From: Pseudomonadota bacterium
GTDB lineage: Bacteria; Pseudomonadota; Gammaproteobacteria; Steroidobacterales; Steroidobacteraceae
Assembly: GCA_963204795.1 (NCBI GenBank)
Contig: CAUJHX010000207.1
Location: 1 to 35,359 of the forward strand
Direction of reading: 5' to 3'
Length of the DNA stretch: 35,359 nt
The position numbers and the translations under genes are program-made. Numbering within the stretch: the stretch's first letter is position 1; each line of letters starts with the position of its first letter. The notes under the pieces were generated by a model, which searched no databases, was not told the origin of the DNA, and saw nothing but the letters and a program-made list of their open reading frames with translations. Of the stretch, positions 8,037 to 17,296 are shown piece by piece.

Positions 8037-8828
8037 TCATCGGGGGGTCGACCCGGCGGCATTTCCTGCAACCTCGCGAGTCCCTGAATTGTCCCGCATG
8101 CGCAATGCGGGGATCAGCATCGGTACTTCGCGCCGGTAGTCCTCGTACGCCTTGCCGTGTTCATGGACGAGGTCGCGCTCCTCGAGCTGGATCGCGAACA
8201 GGATGTAACCGGTCGTCGCCATCGCAAAGAGCAAATGCGCGAGCGTCATATGGGGCGTCGCCCAGAACGCGAGCAGGAAGCCGAGATAGAGCGGGTGGCG
8301 CACATGGCGGTACAGGCGCGGCGTCCTGAGCGAAACGGGCTTGTAGGCCTTGCCGATGAGCGGCAGCCACACCTGGCGCAGGCCGAAAAGATCGAAGTGG
8401 TTGATCAGGAACGTCGCGAGAAGCACGAGTCCCCAGCCTGCACCGAACAGCGCCCAGAGCGCGGCGCGCGCGGTCGGAGTATCGACCGACCAGATCTCGA
8501 AGCCGATCGGCCGCCACTGCGCGAACAGGACAATCAGTGCCAGGCTCGCAGCGAGCACGTAGGTCGAGCGCTCGATGGTCCATGGGACGATCGCCGCCCA
8601 GCGCTCCTTGAACCAGCGCCGCGCCATGACGCTGTGCTGGACCGCAAAGAGCAGCAGCAACGCGAGGTCGACGACGATCGCAGTGCCGAGCCGACCCTCG
8701 AGTGGCCCGTCGAGAGCCGTCGGCACGAGAGGGTGGCCGCCGACGAAGGCGATGGCATAGAGGAAGGTGGCGAAGAACACGGCGTAGCAGGCGACGCCGT
8801 AGACGAAGAAAAGTATGCGCTTCAACAT
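8037..8828 (-). CDS. mddA: Methanethiol S-methyltransferase
   Basis: This 263-residue membrane enzyme matches MddA, which methylates methanethiol with S-adenosylmethionine to give dimethyl sulfide. About five to six hydrophobic helices are visible, starting MLKRILFFVYGVACYAVFF. Diagnostic stretches are FAVQHSVMARRWFK (about 61-74), PIERSTYVLAASLALI-like TIERSTYVL, LINHFDLFGLRQVWL, and the C-terminal SAM-binding part YRHVRHPLYLGFLLAFWATP followed by EERDLVHEHGKAYEDYRREVPM. GGGAGAG on the minus strand precedes the ATG at 8828. The tail after about residue 243 (RMRDNSGTREVAGNAAGSTPR) is non-conserved. It is divergent from the LuxR-type gene at 8957, an obvious candidate regulator. The broader NnrU/isoprenylcysteine methyltransferase superfamily is the alternative, but the match to MddA is close. 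Confidence 0.85.
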   Translation of the reverse strand: MLKRILFFVYGVACYAVFFATFLYAIAFVGGHPLVPTALDGPLEGRLGTAIVVDLALLLLFAVQHSVMARRWFKERWAAIVPWTIERSTYVLAASLALIVLFAQWRPIGFEIWSVDTPTARAALWALFGAGWGLVLLATFLINHFDLFGLRQVWLPLIGKAYKPVSLRTPRLYRHVRHPLYLGFLLAFWATPHMTLAHLLFAMATTGYILFAIQLEERDLVHEHGKAYEDYRREVPMLIPALRMRDNSGTREVAGNAAGSTPR

Positions 8829-8891
8829 GGGACTCTCCCGTGACGTGCCGCATAGCCTGCGCCGCGAATCACGGCCCGGCTATGAGTCAAC

Positions 8892-8943
8892 TGTCCCGGT
8901 TGGGTTAAGATCACCGCCGGCTCTGTACGACAAATGTCCCGGT
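8892..8943. promoter_or_regulatory. Direct repeats TGTCCCGGT in the mddA/regulator intergenic region
   Basis: TGTCCCGGT occurs at 8892-8900 and again at 8935-8943, starts 43 bases apart, about four turns of B-DNA. Both lie in the 128-bp divergent space between mddA and the hydrolase-LuxR gene. They could be binding sites for that regulator. No strong sigma70 boxes were found for either gene. Confidence 0.35.
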
Positions 8944-8956
8944 CGGACCCCTGAGC

Positions 8957-10039
8957 ATGCGAAAGCAGATCCGCCAGCAGATCCGGTACGTGACGGCTTC
9001 GGACGGCACGCGGCTCGCCTGGGCGAGCGCGGGCGAAGGTCCCGTCATGGTCAAGGCGGCGAACTGGCTCAGCCACCTCGAGTACGAGTGGGAGAGTCCG
9101 CTTTGGAAGCACTGGCTGCATTTCCTTGCCGGCAACTTCCGGTTCATCCGTTATGACGAGCGCGGCTGCGGGCTGAGTGAATGGAGCGATACGCTGCTCG
9201 ACGCCGATCGCTCGGTTGCGGACCTCGAGGCCGTCCTGGAAGCGGCGCAGCCCGAGGGCAAGGTGACGCTCCTTGGGATCTCGCAGGGAGGCGTGGCCTG
9301 CATCGGCTACGCGATCAAGCACCCCGAGCGGGTCGAACGGATGATCCTCTACGGCGCCTACGCGCGCGGCGCCTACTTGCGCGGCTCCGCGGCGAGCCGT
9401 GCGACGTACAAGGCGGTCATCGACCTTGCACGCGCGGCCTGGGGCTTCGACAACCCGACATTCCGGCAAGTATTCACCTCGCCGTTCATCCCGCAGGGCA
9501 CACCCGAGCAGATCCAGTGGTTCAACGACCTGTGCCGCAAGTCGGCGAAAGGTGAAATCGTGGCGCGCCTGCTCGAGAGTCGCGCGCGCGTCGATGTCGA
9601 GGCGCTGCTGCCGCAGGTACGCATACCGACGCTCATCATCCACGGACGCAACGACGCCGTGATCCCGGTGGGCGAAGGGCGTCTGCTCGCCAGCCGGATC
9701 CCGGGCGCGGAAATCGTCGAGCTCGACTCGTGCAATCACATCCTGCTCGAATCGGAACCCGCCTGGGCGCGCTTCCAGGATGCGGTGCTGCACTTCATGC
9801 ATCCCGGTCGTGGTGGCAGCGAGGTCTTCGCCGCGCTCTCCGAACGCGAGCGCGAGGTGCTCGCGCTGATGGGCGAGGGGCGCAGCAACGCGGACATCGC
9901 GGAGCGGCTCGCGATCAGCGAGAAGACAGTCCGCAACCATGCTTCCAATATCTTTGACAAGCTCGGCGTCTGGTCACGGACCCAGGCGATCGTGTTTGCG
10001 CGCGATCGCGGCTTTCGTCTCGGCAGGACACCTCGTTAG
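8957..10039 (+). CDS. Alpha/beta hydrolase fused to LuxR-type HTH regulator
   Basis: This 360-residue fusion joins an alpha/beta-hydrolase domain (about 8-282) to a LuxR C-terminal helix-turn-helix (about 291-352). The hydrolase triad is intact: nucleophile S109 in LGISQGG, D233 in HGRNDAVIP, and H261 in CNHILLE. The DNA-binding part reads LSEREREVLALMGEGRSN and then AISEKTVRNHASNIFDKLGV. Such proteins are thought to sense or process a small ligand and regulate transcription. The gene is transcribed away from mddA across 128 bp, which suggests it controls mddA, itself, or both. Its stop TAG (10037-10039) is the end of the TTAG flanking MITE copy 2. The ATG at 8957 starts MRKQIRQQIRYVTASDGTRLA, as expected of the family. 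Confidence 0.9.
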   Translation: MRKQIRQQIRYVTASDGTRLAWASAGEGPVMVKAANWLSHLEYEWESPLWKHWLHFLAGNFRFIRYDERGCGLSEWSDTLLDADRSVADLEAVLEAAQPEGKVTLLGISQGGVACIGYAIKHPERVERMILYGAYARGAYLRGSAASRATYKAVIDLARAAWGFDNPTFRQVFTSPFIPQGTPEQIQWFNDLCRKSAKGEIVARLLESRARVDVEALLPQVRIPTLIIHGRNDAVIPVGEGRLLASRIPGAEIVELDSCNHILLESEPAWARFQDAVLHFMHPGRGGSEVFAALSEREREVLALMGEGRSNADIAERLAISEKTVRNHASNIFDKLGVWSRTQAIVFARDRGFRLGRTPR

Positions 10040-10224
10040 CCGATCTTCGCCGATTCACTCCTCGGATGCGGGGGTTTTGGGCGTATCGCTGGCACGAGGG
10101 TGTTTATTTTGTTGGGGCCGCCGAGCGTTTGATCGGCGAAAGTGCCTGTAGTGCACTGCGGGTGTGGGCTCGTGTCGAATCAACACCTTGGCCCTGCTGT
10201 CACCCGCAAATCGGCGAAGATCGG
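10040..10224. mobile_element. MITE-like element, copy 2 (185 bp, TTAG flanks)
   Basis: This is the same element as copy 1 at 7541, in the same orientation, with identical 16-bp terminal inverted repeats (10040-10055 and 10209-10224). TTAG lies at 10036-10039 and 10225-10228. Against copy 1 it has one inserted A and two substitutions, so the copies are about 98% identical and probably young. The left TTAG provides the stop of the hydrolase-LuxR gene, and the right TTAG provides, on the minus strand, the TAA stop of lptG. It carries no transposase. Confidence 0.85.
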
Positions 10225-11292
10225 TTAGCCGCGCTTACGCAACACGAGCACGCCGGCAACCGCGGCGAGGCAGAGTGTCGGCAGCCATGCCAGCAGCATC
10301 GGTGGAGCATCGAACACGATTGCCCCACTCTCGAGCATGCGCTGCATGAGGAAGAACACGATGCCGATGATCAGTCCGATCATCGTGCGGGCGCCGGTGC
10401 CGGAGGATCGCAGCGGTCCGAACACAAACGGTACCGCGAGCAACACCGCAAACACGATCGCGACGGTCCGTGCAATCCTCGACCAGAAGGCGAACTCGAA
10501 CGGGCGCGCATCGAGATCGTTGCCTGCAAGCCCCTGCATCACCCGCCACAGGGAACGCAGCCCGATATCCTTCGGGTCACTGATCGTGAGCCCGAGGAAA
10601 CTGCCGCCAATCCCCGAGGGCAGCACACGCGTCGACGCGCGACGACCATTGACGTAGTCACCCGAGAAACGCGACTCGGCGTAGTCCTCGAGTTGCCACT
10701 CCCTCTCGTTCAGCGCGCGGGCGCGTGTCGCGCGTCCCATCGCCGCGAGCTGATGATCGCGCGTCAGCTCGAAGACGAGCATGCCGCCGAAGTCCGCTGT
10801 CCCCGACTGCTGGTCGACGTTCAGCAGCAGGTCGCCATCCCTGACCCAGGCCCCACCCCGGCCTGCGAAACTGACGTTCCGGAACTTGCTGAACGCCTTG
10901 GACTGCCGGGCAAACTGCTGCGTGGGTGGCGCAAGATATTCCCCGATGACGACCGCCACCAGCATCAGCGCGAGACCCGCGATCGTCGCGGATAGTGCGA
11001 CGCGCGCGATCGAGATGCCCGATGCACGCATCACGGTGAGCTCGCTGCCGCGCGCCAGCGCACCGAGCCCGAGCAACGCGCCGATGAGCGCAGCAATGGG
11101 CAGAAACTCGAACATCTGCTGTGGCACGCCGAGCAGGACATACAGGACTGCGTCGACGGTGCGGTACGTGCCAACCCCGATGTCGTCCTGCTGCTGGATG
11201 AAGGTAAAGAGCGAGCCGAGCGCGAGCAGCACCGACAGCACGAGCCCCACCGCACCGAATATCGTTCTGAGGATGTAGCGGTCGATGATCAT
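10225..11292 (-). CDS. lptG: LPS export ABC transporter permease LptG
   Basis: LptG is one of the two permeases of the LptB2FGC complex that lifts lipopolysaccharide from the inner membrane into the periplasmic bridge. The 355-residue protein has the expected layout. Three helices come first (from IIDRYILRTIFGAVGLVLSV to SGISIARVALSATIAGLALM). A periplasmic jellyroll follows at about 125-265 (KFRNVSFAGRGGAWVRDGDLLLNV). Three C-terminal helices end in LVLRKRG. Starting IIDRYILRT is typical. It follows lptF with seven bases between. Its TAA stop is formed by the TTAG next to MITE copy 2. Confidence 0.95.
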   Translation of the reverse strand: MIIDRYILRTIFGAVGLVLSVLLALGSLFTFIQQQDDIGVGTYRTVDAVLYVLLGVPQQMFEFLPIAALIGALLGLGALARGSELTVMRASGISIARVALSATIAGLALMLVAVVIGEYLAPPTQQFARQSKAFSKFRNVSFAGRGGAWVRDGDLLLNVDQQSGTADFGGMLVFELTRDHQLAAMGRATRARALNEREWQLEDYAESRFSGDYVNGRRASTRVLPSGIGGSFLGLTISDPKDIGLRSLWRVMQGLAGNDLDARPFEFAFWSRIARTVAIVFAVLLAVPFVFGPLRSSGTGARTMIGLIIGIVFFLMQRMLESGAIVFDAPPMLLAWLPTLCLAAVAGVLVLRKRG

Positions 11293-11299
11293 GCGCGCC

Positions 11300-12379
11300 T
11301 CAGCTCCGGTACCGCAGGCGCGCGACGAGGTGTGGGGCCGCCATGACGGCTAACCCGATCGCCGCGAGCACGATGTGTACCCACCAGAGCCCGAACTGCT
11401 CGGGCACGACGCCGCGCTCGATCCACACGCGACCCGCCGACGCGAGGTTCGAGTAGAGAAAATAGATCAACACGGCGAGCCAGATGCGTGCGTAGCGATT
11501 CTGGCGCGGTCGCAGGCGGCTGAGCGGCACAGCAAGCAGCGTCAGCGTGATCGCCATGATGGGTAGCGCGATACGCCAGTGCAGCTCCGCACGGTCACCG
11601 GGCTCGCGACTCGCGAGCAGCGCTCCGGTGGGCAGGGCCTCGACGCGCCGCCGGCCCGGCGACAGATCAGGCAGGCGCACCGGCACGACCTGTTCTGCGA
11701 ACCTGACGATGCGGAACTTCGAAGAGCCCGGTATGCCCTCGTAGCGCGCACCGTCGAAGAGCGTGATGGTGTGCAGCATGCCGTCCGCCGAAATCTCGTG
11801 GCGCGCGCGCTGCGCCAGCGTGACTTCGACCGCCTCGCCCCGCGAACGCTTGATGAAAACGCGCTCCAGGCCGCCGTCGGGTGCCGCGTGCTGCGCATAG
11901 ATCACGACATCGCCGCCACCGAAATTGCGAAACTGCCCTGCAGAAACGGGCGAAAACTGCCCCGAGCGCAATGCTGCGCTGCGCAGCGTGAAAACGTGTG
12001 CTGAAGCACGCGGTGCGAGATCGAGCGTGAGCCAGGCGAGGAACGCCGTGACGACGAGCGCGAGCGCAGTGATCGGCACGTAGATGCGGCCGAGACCCAC
12101 GCCGCAGGCCTGTGCGGCCGTCATCTCGCTCTCGTGCCAGAGCCGCCCGAAGGCGAGCATGACGCCGAGCAGCAGGCCAACCGGCATCACGACGGGCAGG
12201 TTCTGCAGCGTCGACAGACCGATCAGCGTGAGCACGGCGGAACGCGGATACTGGTTGTCGGCCGCCCGCTCGAGCACTGCCGCGACCTGGTTCGTCAGCA
12301 GGATGATCAGCAGCACACTCGTGACGGCGAGCCAGGACTGCACGACTTCCTGCAGGATGTAGCGATCCAGACGTCGCAA
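11300..12379 (-). CDS. lptF: LPS export ABC transporter permease LptF
   Basis: LptF is the partner permease of LptG in LPS export. This 359-residue protein begins MRRLDRYILQEVVQSWLAV and has three N-terminal helices. The conserved LLLGVMLAFGRLWHESEMTAAQACG motif, which docks LptB, follows. Then come the periplasmic domain (about 125-260) and three more helices ending in HLVARLRYRS. The start is TTG at 12379, preceded on the minus strand by AGAGG at good spacing; no in-frame ATG upstream fits better. It is divergent from pepA, as in many gammaproteobacteria. Confidence 0.95.
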   Translation of the reverse strand: MRRLDRYILQEVVQSWLAVTSVLLIILLTNQVAAVLERAADNQYPRSAVLTLIGLSTLQNLPVVMPVGLLLGVMLAFGRLWHESEMTAAQACGVGLGRIYVPITALALVVTAFLAWLTLDLAPRASAHVFTLRSAALRSGQFSPVSAGQFRNFGGGDVVIYAQHAAPDGGLERVFIKRSRGEAVEVTLAQRARHEISADGMLHTITLFDGARYEGIPGSSKFRIVRFAEQVVPVRLPDLSPGRRRVEALPTGALLASREPGDRAELHWRIALPIMAITLTLLAVPLSRLRPRQNRYARIWLAVLIYFLYSNLASAGRVWIERGVVPEQFGLWWVHIVLAAIGLAVMAAPHLVARLRYRS

Positions 12380-12562
12380 GTCTGCCTCTCGAGAGTTGGG
12401 TTACACTAGCACATCGCCTACGCACCCATTTGCAAGCCGAGAAACGATGCCAAACAGCGGGAAATGGGATGAGACGGCGGCGTATGGCTAAGGTAAATCA
12501 GACCGCTTCACGCTACAACGGCGCGCGCAGGCCTGCGCAAGACGCCGTCGGGAGACCCAAGG
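12380..12562. promoter_or_regulatory. Divergent lptF/pepA promoter region
   Basis: This 183-bp gap must carry promoters for both lptF-lptG and pepA. A perfect palindrome CTCTCGAGAG lies at 12386-12395, in the lptF leader next to its ribosome binding site. No clear -35/-10 pair was found on either strand. GGGAGA at about 12550-12555 serves pepA. Confidence 0.4.
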
Positions 12563-14059
12563 ATGCGATATGAGGTTTGGACGAAGGACTCGAACCGGCT
12601 CGGCGTCGACTGTCTCGTGGCGGGCGTCTTCGAGGACGGCGAATTGCCCGACGCAACACGGCAGATCGACAAGGCCTGCGGCGGACGGATCGCGGCTCTC
12701 GTGAAGCGCGGCGACTTCGCAGGCCGCAATGGCGACACGTTGCTCGTGGGCGAATTGCCTGGCTTGCGCGCGAAGCGCGTGCTGCTCGTCGGCCAGGGTA
12801 CCCGCACCACGCTCAATCGCAGACTGTGGCGCCGGGCGGTGTACACGGCCGTCACAGCGCTCGCCAGGACCCGGATCGGCAGCGCCGCATTCGCCCTCGC
12901 GCGCCCTGCGGCGAGCGAACTCGATGACTACTGGCTGGCGCGCGCCACGGCAGAGATCGCGGCTGCCGCCCTCTACCGCGTCAACGACCTCAAGACCGGC
13001 AAGAAGCCACGGCTTCCGGCCCTCGCGCGCATCCTTGCGGGCCCGGTTGCGACAAGCGGGGTCGCAGCGGCGAGGCGCGGCTTCACGCACGGCGCCGCCG
13101 TGGGCATCGGCCTCGAGACATTGCGCAACCTCGGGAACCTGCCTGCCAATGTCTGCACCCCGAGCTACCTCGCGAATACCGCGCGCGCGCTCGCACGGCG
13201 TCATCCGCAGTCACTGCGCGTGCGCGTGCTCGACGAACGCGCGATCCGGCGCGAGCGCATGGGATGCTTCCTCGCGGTCACGCGCGGGAGCGAGGAGCCG
13301 CCGCGCTTCATCGTGCTCGAGCACCGCGGCGGCAAGGCGGGCGAAGCGCCTGTCGTGCTCGTCGGCAAGGGTATCACCTTCGACACCGGCGGCATTTCGC
13401 TGAAGGACCCGCCGGCGATGGACGAAATGAAGTTCGACATGAGCGGCGCCGCCACCGTGATCGCCGCCCTGACCGTCGTCAGCGAACTGCAGCTTGCGCT
13501 CAACGTGGTCGGTCTCGTGCCCACCTGCGAGAACATGCCGGGCGGACGCGCTATCAAGCCGGGCGACATCGTGACGAGCGCGTCGGGGCAAACGGTCGAG
13601 ATCCTGAACACCGACGCCGAGGGTCGCCTGATCCTGTGCGATGCGCTGCATTACGCGCGGCGCTTCAAGCCCGCCGCAGTGATCGACATCGCAACCCTCA
13701 CAGGCGCCTGCGTCGTCGCCCTCGGCGCGCACCACAGCGGCGTCATGGCGAACGACGACGCGCTCGCCCATGAGCTCGTCGAGAGTGGTCGTCGCGCGGA
13801 CGATCGCGCGTGGCAACTGCCTCTCACCGAGGACTATGCCGAGCAGCTGAAGAGCAACTTTGCCGACATGGCAAACGTGGCCGGCCGCGACGGGGGCGCG
13901 ATCACGGCGGGCGCTTTCCTCGGCAAGTTCACCAAGGGCCTGAAATGGGCCCACATGGACATTGCGGGCACCGCTTATCTGTCCGGCGCGCAGAAGGGCA
14001 GCACCGGGCGGCCGATCAGCCTGCTGTCGGAGTTCCTGATCCAGCGCGCCACGCACTGA
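12563..14059 (+). CDS. pepA: Leucyl aminopeptidase (cytosol aminopeptidase, M17)
   Basis: This 498-residue M17 aminopeptidase removes N-terminal residues from peptides using two metal ions; in E. coli the homologue also binds DNA. The metal and catalytic residues are all present: K269, D274 (VGKGITFDTGG), K281, D292, then D351, E353 and R355 in NTDAEGRL, one position off the E. coli numbering. Length is normal. The ATG at 12563 follows GGGAGA and gives MRYEVWTKDSNRLG. It is followed after seven bases by holC and then valS, the standard gammaproteobacterial order. Confidence 0.95.
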   Translation: MRYEVWTKDSNRLGVDCLVAGVFEDGELPDATRQIDKACGGRIAALVKRGDFAGRNGDTLLVGELPGLRAKRVLLVGQGTRTTLNRRLWRRAVYTAVTALARTRIGSAAFALARPAASELDDYWLARATAEIAAAALYRVNDLKTGKKPRLPALARILAGPVATSGVAAARRGFTHGAAVGIGLETLRNLGNLPANVCTPSYLANTARALARRHPQSLRVRVLDERAIRRERMGCFLAVTRGSEEPPRFIVLEHRGGKAGEAPVVLVGKGITFDTGGISLKDPPAMDEMKFDMSGAATVIAALTVVSELQLALNVVGLVPTCENMPGGRAIKPGDIVTSASGQTVEILNTDAEGRLILCDALHYARRFKPAAVIDIATLTGACVVALGAHHSGVMANDDALAHELVESGRRADDRAWQLPLTEDYAEQLKSNFADMANVAGRDGGAITAGAFLGKFTKGLKWAHMDIAGTAYLSGAQKGSTGRPISLLSEFLIQRATH

Positions 14060-14066
14060 GCGGACC

Positions 14067-14510
14067 ATGCCGCAGGTGGACTTCTACGTCACCGATGCCA
14101 CGGACGGCAAGGCGCGACTGCAACTTGCCTGCCGCGTGGCCGAGAAGGCATATCTCGCCGGGCTGCGCGTTCTCGTCTGGTGCCGGGCCGCAGACGAGCT
14201 CGCGCGCTTCGATGAGCTGCTCTGGACCTTCGCGGACCGCAGTTTCGTGCCGCACGAGACACTCGCCGCAAGCGATGCCCCGGTCGGGTCACCGGTGATC
14301 CTGTCGACCGGCACCGAGCCGGTCGATCTCCCGGATGCTGTCCTGAATCTCGACACGGACATTCCGCCGATTGCACTGCGCACGCCGCGCGTCTTCGAGT
14401 TCATCGACGGCGAGGCGACGCGCCGCGCAGCCGGCCGCGAGCGCTTCCGCCGATACCGTGAACAGGGCCTCGATCCGAACACCCATAAGGTGGGCGCCGC
14501 CTCGCTATAA
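14067..14510 (+). CDS. holC: DNA polymerase III subunit chi
   Basis: HolC is the chi subunit of the polymerase III clamp loader complex and links it to single-strand binding protein. The 147-residue protein starts [28 protein letters not shown] and has the typical [21 protein letters not shown] and SFVPHE segments. It ends in a basic helix. Length matches the family. It sits between pepA and valS with 7- and 8-bp gaps, the usual place. TATAAT overlaps its stop codon. Confidence 0.93.
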   Translation: MPQVDFYVTDATDGKARLQLACRVAEKAYLAGLRVLVWCRAADELARFDELLWTFADRSFVPHETLAASDAPVGSPVILSTGTEPVDLPDAVLNLDTDIPPIALRTPRVFEFIDGEATRRAAGRERFRRYREQGLDPNTHKVGAASL

Positions 14511-14518
14511 TTTGGCGG

Positions 14519-17296
14519 ATGGACAAAGTCTTCTCGCCGCGCGACATCGAGCGGCGCCTCTACGCCCGCTGGGAAACGAATGGCTGGTTCGCGCCGCGCG
14601 GCAGCGGCGAGCCATACTGCATCGTCATTCCGCCGCCGAACGTCACCGGTACACTGCACATGGGGCACGCGTTCCAGGACACGATCATGGACGCCCTCAC
14701 CCGCTACCATCGCATGCGCGGCGCGGACACGCTGTGGCAGCCCGGCACCGACCACGCGGGCATCGCGACCCAGATGGTCGTCGAGCGCCAGCTCGCCGCC
14801 GAGGGCAGGCGCCGCGCGGAGATGACGCGCGAGGCATTCGTCGAGCGCGTCTGGCAGTGGAAGGGGCAATCGGGCGGCACGATCCAGCACCAGATGCGCC
14901 GGCTCGGCGCCTCGGTCGACTGGTCGCGCGATCGCTTCACGATGGATCCAGGTCTTTCGGCCGCGGTGACCGAAGTGTTCGTTCGCCTGCACGAAGAGGG
15001 GCTCATTTACCGCGGCAAGCGGCTCGTGAACTGGGACCCGGTGCTTGAGACCGCCGTGTCCGACCTCGAGGTGTTGTCGGAAGAGGAAGACGGCCAACTG
15101 TGGCACCTGCGCTATCCGCTGGCAGATGGCACTGGCCATGTTGTTGTCGCCACCACCCGTCCCGAGACGATGCTCGGCGATACGGCCGTCGCCGTGCACC
15201 CCGACGATACGCGTTACGCCAACCTCGTCGGCCGCGAGATCATCCTGCCACTTGCCGACCGGCGCATCCCGGTCATCGCCGACACCTTTGTCGACCCGGC
15301 CTTCGGCTCCGGCTGCGTGAAGATCACACCGGCGCACGATTTCAATGATTACGGAATCGGCGAGCGCCATGGCCTGCCACAGATCAACGTCTTCACGCCG
15401 CAGGCAGCGATCAACGAAAACGCGCCGGAGCGCTTTCGCGGCCTCGACCGATTCGAGGCGCGCAAGCGTGTCGTTGCCGAGCTCGAGGCGGCCGGTCTCG
15501 TCGAGCGTATCGAACCGCACAAGCTCATGGTGCCCCGCGGCGACCGCACGCAGGCGGTGATCGAGCCCTACCTCACCGATCAGTGGTACGTACGCATCGA
15601 GCCGCTCGCGCAGCCCGCGATCGCGGCGGTTGAGCGCGGCGACATCCGCTTCGTGCCCGAAGGCTGGTCGAAGACCTATTTCGAATGGATGCGCAATATC
15701 AAGGACTGGTGCGTGAGCCGCCAGCTCTGGTGGGGACATCGCATCCCGGCATGGTATGACGATGCGGGTCGCTGCTATGTCGGCCGCGACGAGGCGGACG
15801 CACGCGCTCGCCACCAGATCGCCCCTGCCGTGCGGCTGACACAGGACTCCGACGTCCTCGACACCTGGTTTTCCTCGGCCCTGTGGCCCTTCTCGACGCT
15901 CGGCTGGCCCGAGCACACGGCGGCGCTCGCGAAGTTCTACCCGACCAGCGTGCTCGTCACCGGCTTCGACATCATCTTCTTCTGGGTCGCGCGCATGGTG
16001 ATGCTGGGCCTCAAGTTCATGGATGGCAGGCCGCCATTTCGCGACGTGTACATCCACGGGCTGATCCGCGACGGCGAAGGCCAGAAGATGTCAAAGTCGA
16101 AGGGCAACGTGATCGACCCGCTCGACATCGTCGACGGAATCGACCTGGAAGCGCTCGTCGCGAAGCGCACGAGCGGGCTGATGCAACCGCATCTCGCGCC
16201 CGCGATCGAGAAAGCAACGCGCAAACACTTCCCCCAGGGCATCGATGCCTACGGCACCGATGCGCTGCGCTTCACCTTCGCCGCGCTCGCGACCCAGAGC
16301 CGCGACATCCGCTTCGATCTCGGCCGCGTCGCGGGCTATCGCAACTTCTGCAACAAGCTGTGGAACGCCGCGCGCTTCGTAACGATGATGGTGGCAAGCG
16401 ATGCGGATGCCCCCGCCGCCGGACCGGTCGAGCATTCCGTCGCCGATCGCTGGATCCGTTCGCGGCTCGGCCGCACGATCGAGGCGGTCGACGCGGCATT
16501 CGCCGAATACCGCTTCGACTACGCCGCGACCGCGCTCTACGAGTTCACCTGGTACGAGTTCTGCGACTGGTACCTCGAGCTGGTGAAACCGGTGCTGCAG
16601 GGTGAGGCCACCGAAGCCGCCAAGCGCGGCGCGCGGCGCGCCCTGCTCGAAGTACTCGAGGCCCTGCTGCGCGCTCTGCATCCGATCATGCCTTTCGTCA
16701 CCGAGGAAATCTGGCAGCGCGTCGCACCGCTTGCCGGCCGGGAAGGCCCGACGATCATGCTGGCGCCCTGGCCTGCGAGCGCTGAATGGCCGATCGATGA
16801 GTCTGCCGAAGCCGAAGTTGCGTGGATACGGAGCGTGATCCTCGCGCTGCGCCAGATCCGCGGCGAGATGAACATCGCGCCCTCGCGACGCATTCCGCTC
16901 CTTGTCCAGCACGGCACCGCGCTCGACACCGGGCGGCTCGCGCACCATCGTGCGTACCTCGAGCGCCTCGCAGGGCTCGAAGGAATCGTGCGGCTTGCGG
17001 ACGGCGAGCGCGCGCCGGCGTCCGCCACGGCGCTGGCGGGCGATCTGCAGCTGCACGTGCCGATGGCGGGACTCATAGACGCGGGTGCCGAGATCGAGCG
17101 GCTCATGAAACTGATCGCCAGGAACGAAGGCGAGCTCAAGAAGGCGCGCGGCAAGCTCGCGAATGACAACTTCGTGCGCAACGCTCCGGCCGAGGTGGTC
17201 GCGCAGGAACGCGAACGTATCGCCGGCTTCGAGCGCGACCTCGCCCAGCTCGGGCCACAGCTCGAGCGCGTGCGGAGCCTCCTGGCCGCAACATGA
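14519..17296 (+). CDS. valS: Valyl-tRNA synthetase
   Basis: ValS charges tRNA-Val and edits misactivated threonine. The 925-residue class I enzyme has the HIGH-type motif HMGH at 47-50 ([10 protein letters not shown]), the editing domain in the region of [17 protein letters not shown], and KMSKS at 523-527. The WGHRIPAWY segment is present. A C-terminal coiled coil (about 860-925) serves tRNA binding. The ATG lies eight bases after the holC stop. Its own stop overlaps the start of the moxR-like gene (ATGA at 17293-17296), tying translation of the two together. Confidence 0.96.
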   Translation: MDKVFSPRDIERRLYARWETNGWFAPRGSGEPYCIVIPPPNVTGTLHMGHAFQDTIMDALTRYHRMRGADTLWQPGTDHAGIATQMVVERQLAAEGRRRAEMTREAFVERVWQWKGQSGGTIQHQMRRLGASVDWSRDRFTMDPGLSAAVTEVFVRLHEEGLIYRGKRLVNWDPVLETAVSDLEVLSEEEDGQLWHLRYPLADGTGHVVVATTRPETMLGDTAVAVHPDDTRYANLVGREIILPLADRRIPVIADTFVDPAFGSGCVKITPAHDFNDYGIGERHGLPQINVFTPQAAINENAPERFRGLDRFEARKRVVAELEAAGLVERIEPHKLMVPRGDRTQAVIEPYLTDQWYVRIEPLAQPAIAAVERGDIRFVPEGWSKTYFEWMRNIKDWCVSRQLWWGHRIPAWYDDAGRCYVGRDEADARARHQIAPAVRLTQDSDVLDTWFSSALWPFSTLGWPEHTAALAKFYPTSVLVTGFDIIFFWVARMVMLGLKFMDGRPPFRDVYIHGLIRDGEGQKMSKSKGNVIDPLDIVDGIDLEALVAKRTSGLMQPHLAPAIEKATRKHFPQGIDAYGTDALRFTFAALATQSRDIRFDLGRVAGYRNFCNKLWNAARFVTMMVASDADAPAAGPVEHSVADRWIRSRLGRTIEAVDAAFAEYRFDYAATALYEFTWYEFCDWYLELVKPVLQGEATEAAKRGARRALLEVLEALLRALHPIMPFVTEEIWQRVAPLAGREGPTIMLAPWPASAEWPIDESAEAEVAWIRSVILALRQIRGEMNIAPSRRIPLLVQHGTALDTGRLAHHRAYLERLAGLEGIVRLADGERAPASATALAGDLQLHVPMAGLIDAGAEIERLMKLIARNEGELKKARGKLANDNFVRNAPAEVVAQERERIAGFERDLAQLGPQLERVRSLLAAT

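Noticed and set aside
12484..12573. 29-codon ORF overlapping the pepA start
   Set aside because: It has no Shine-Dalgarno sequence and no run of regulatory codons, so a leader peptide is not supported.
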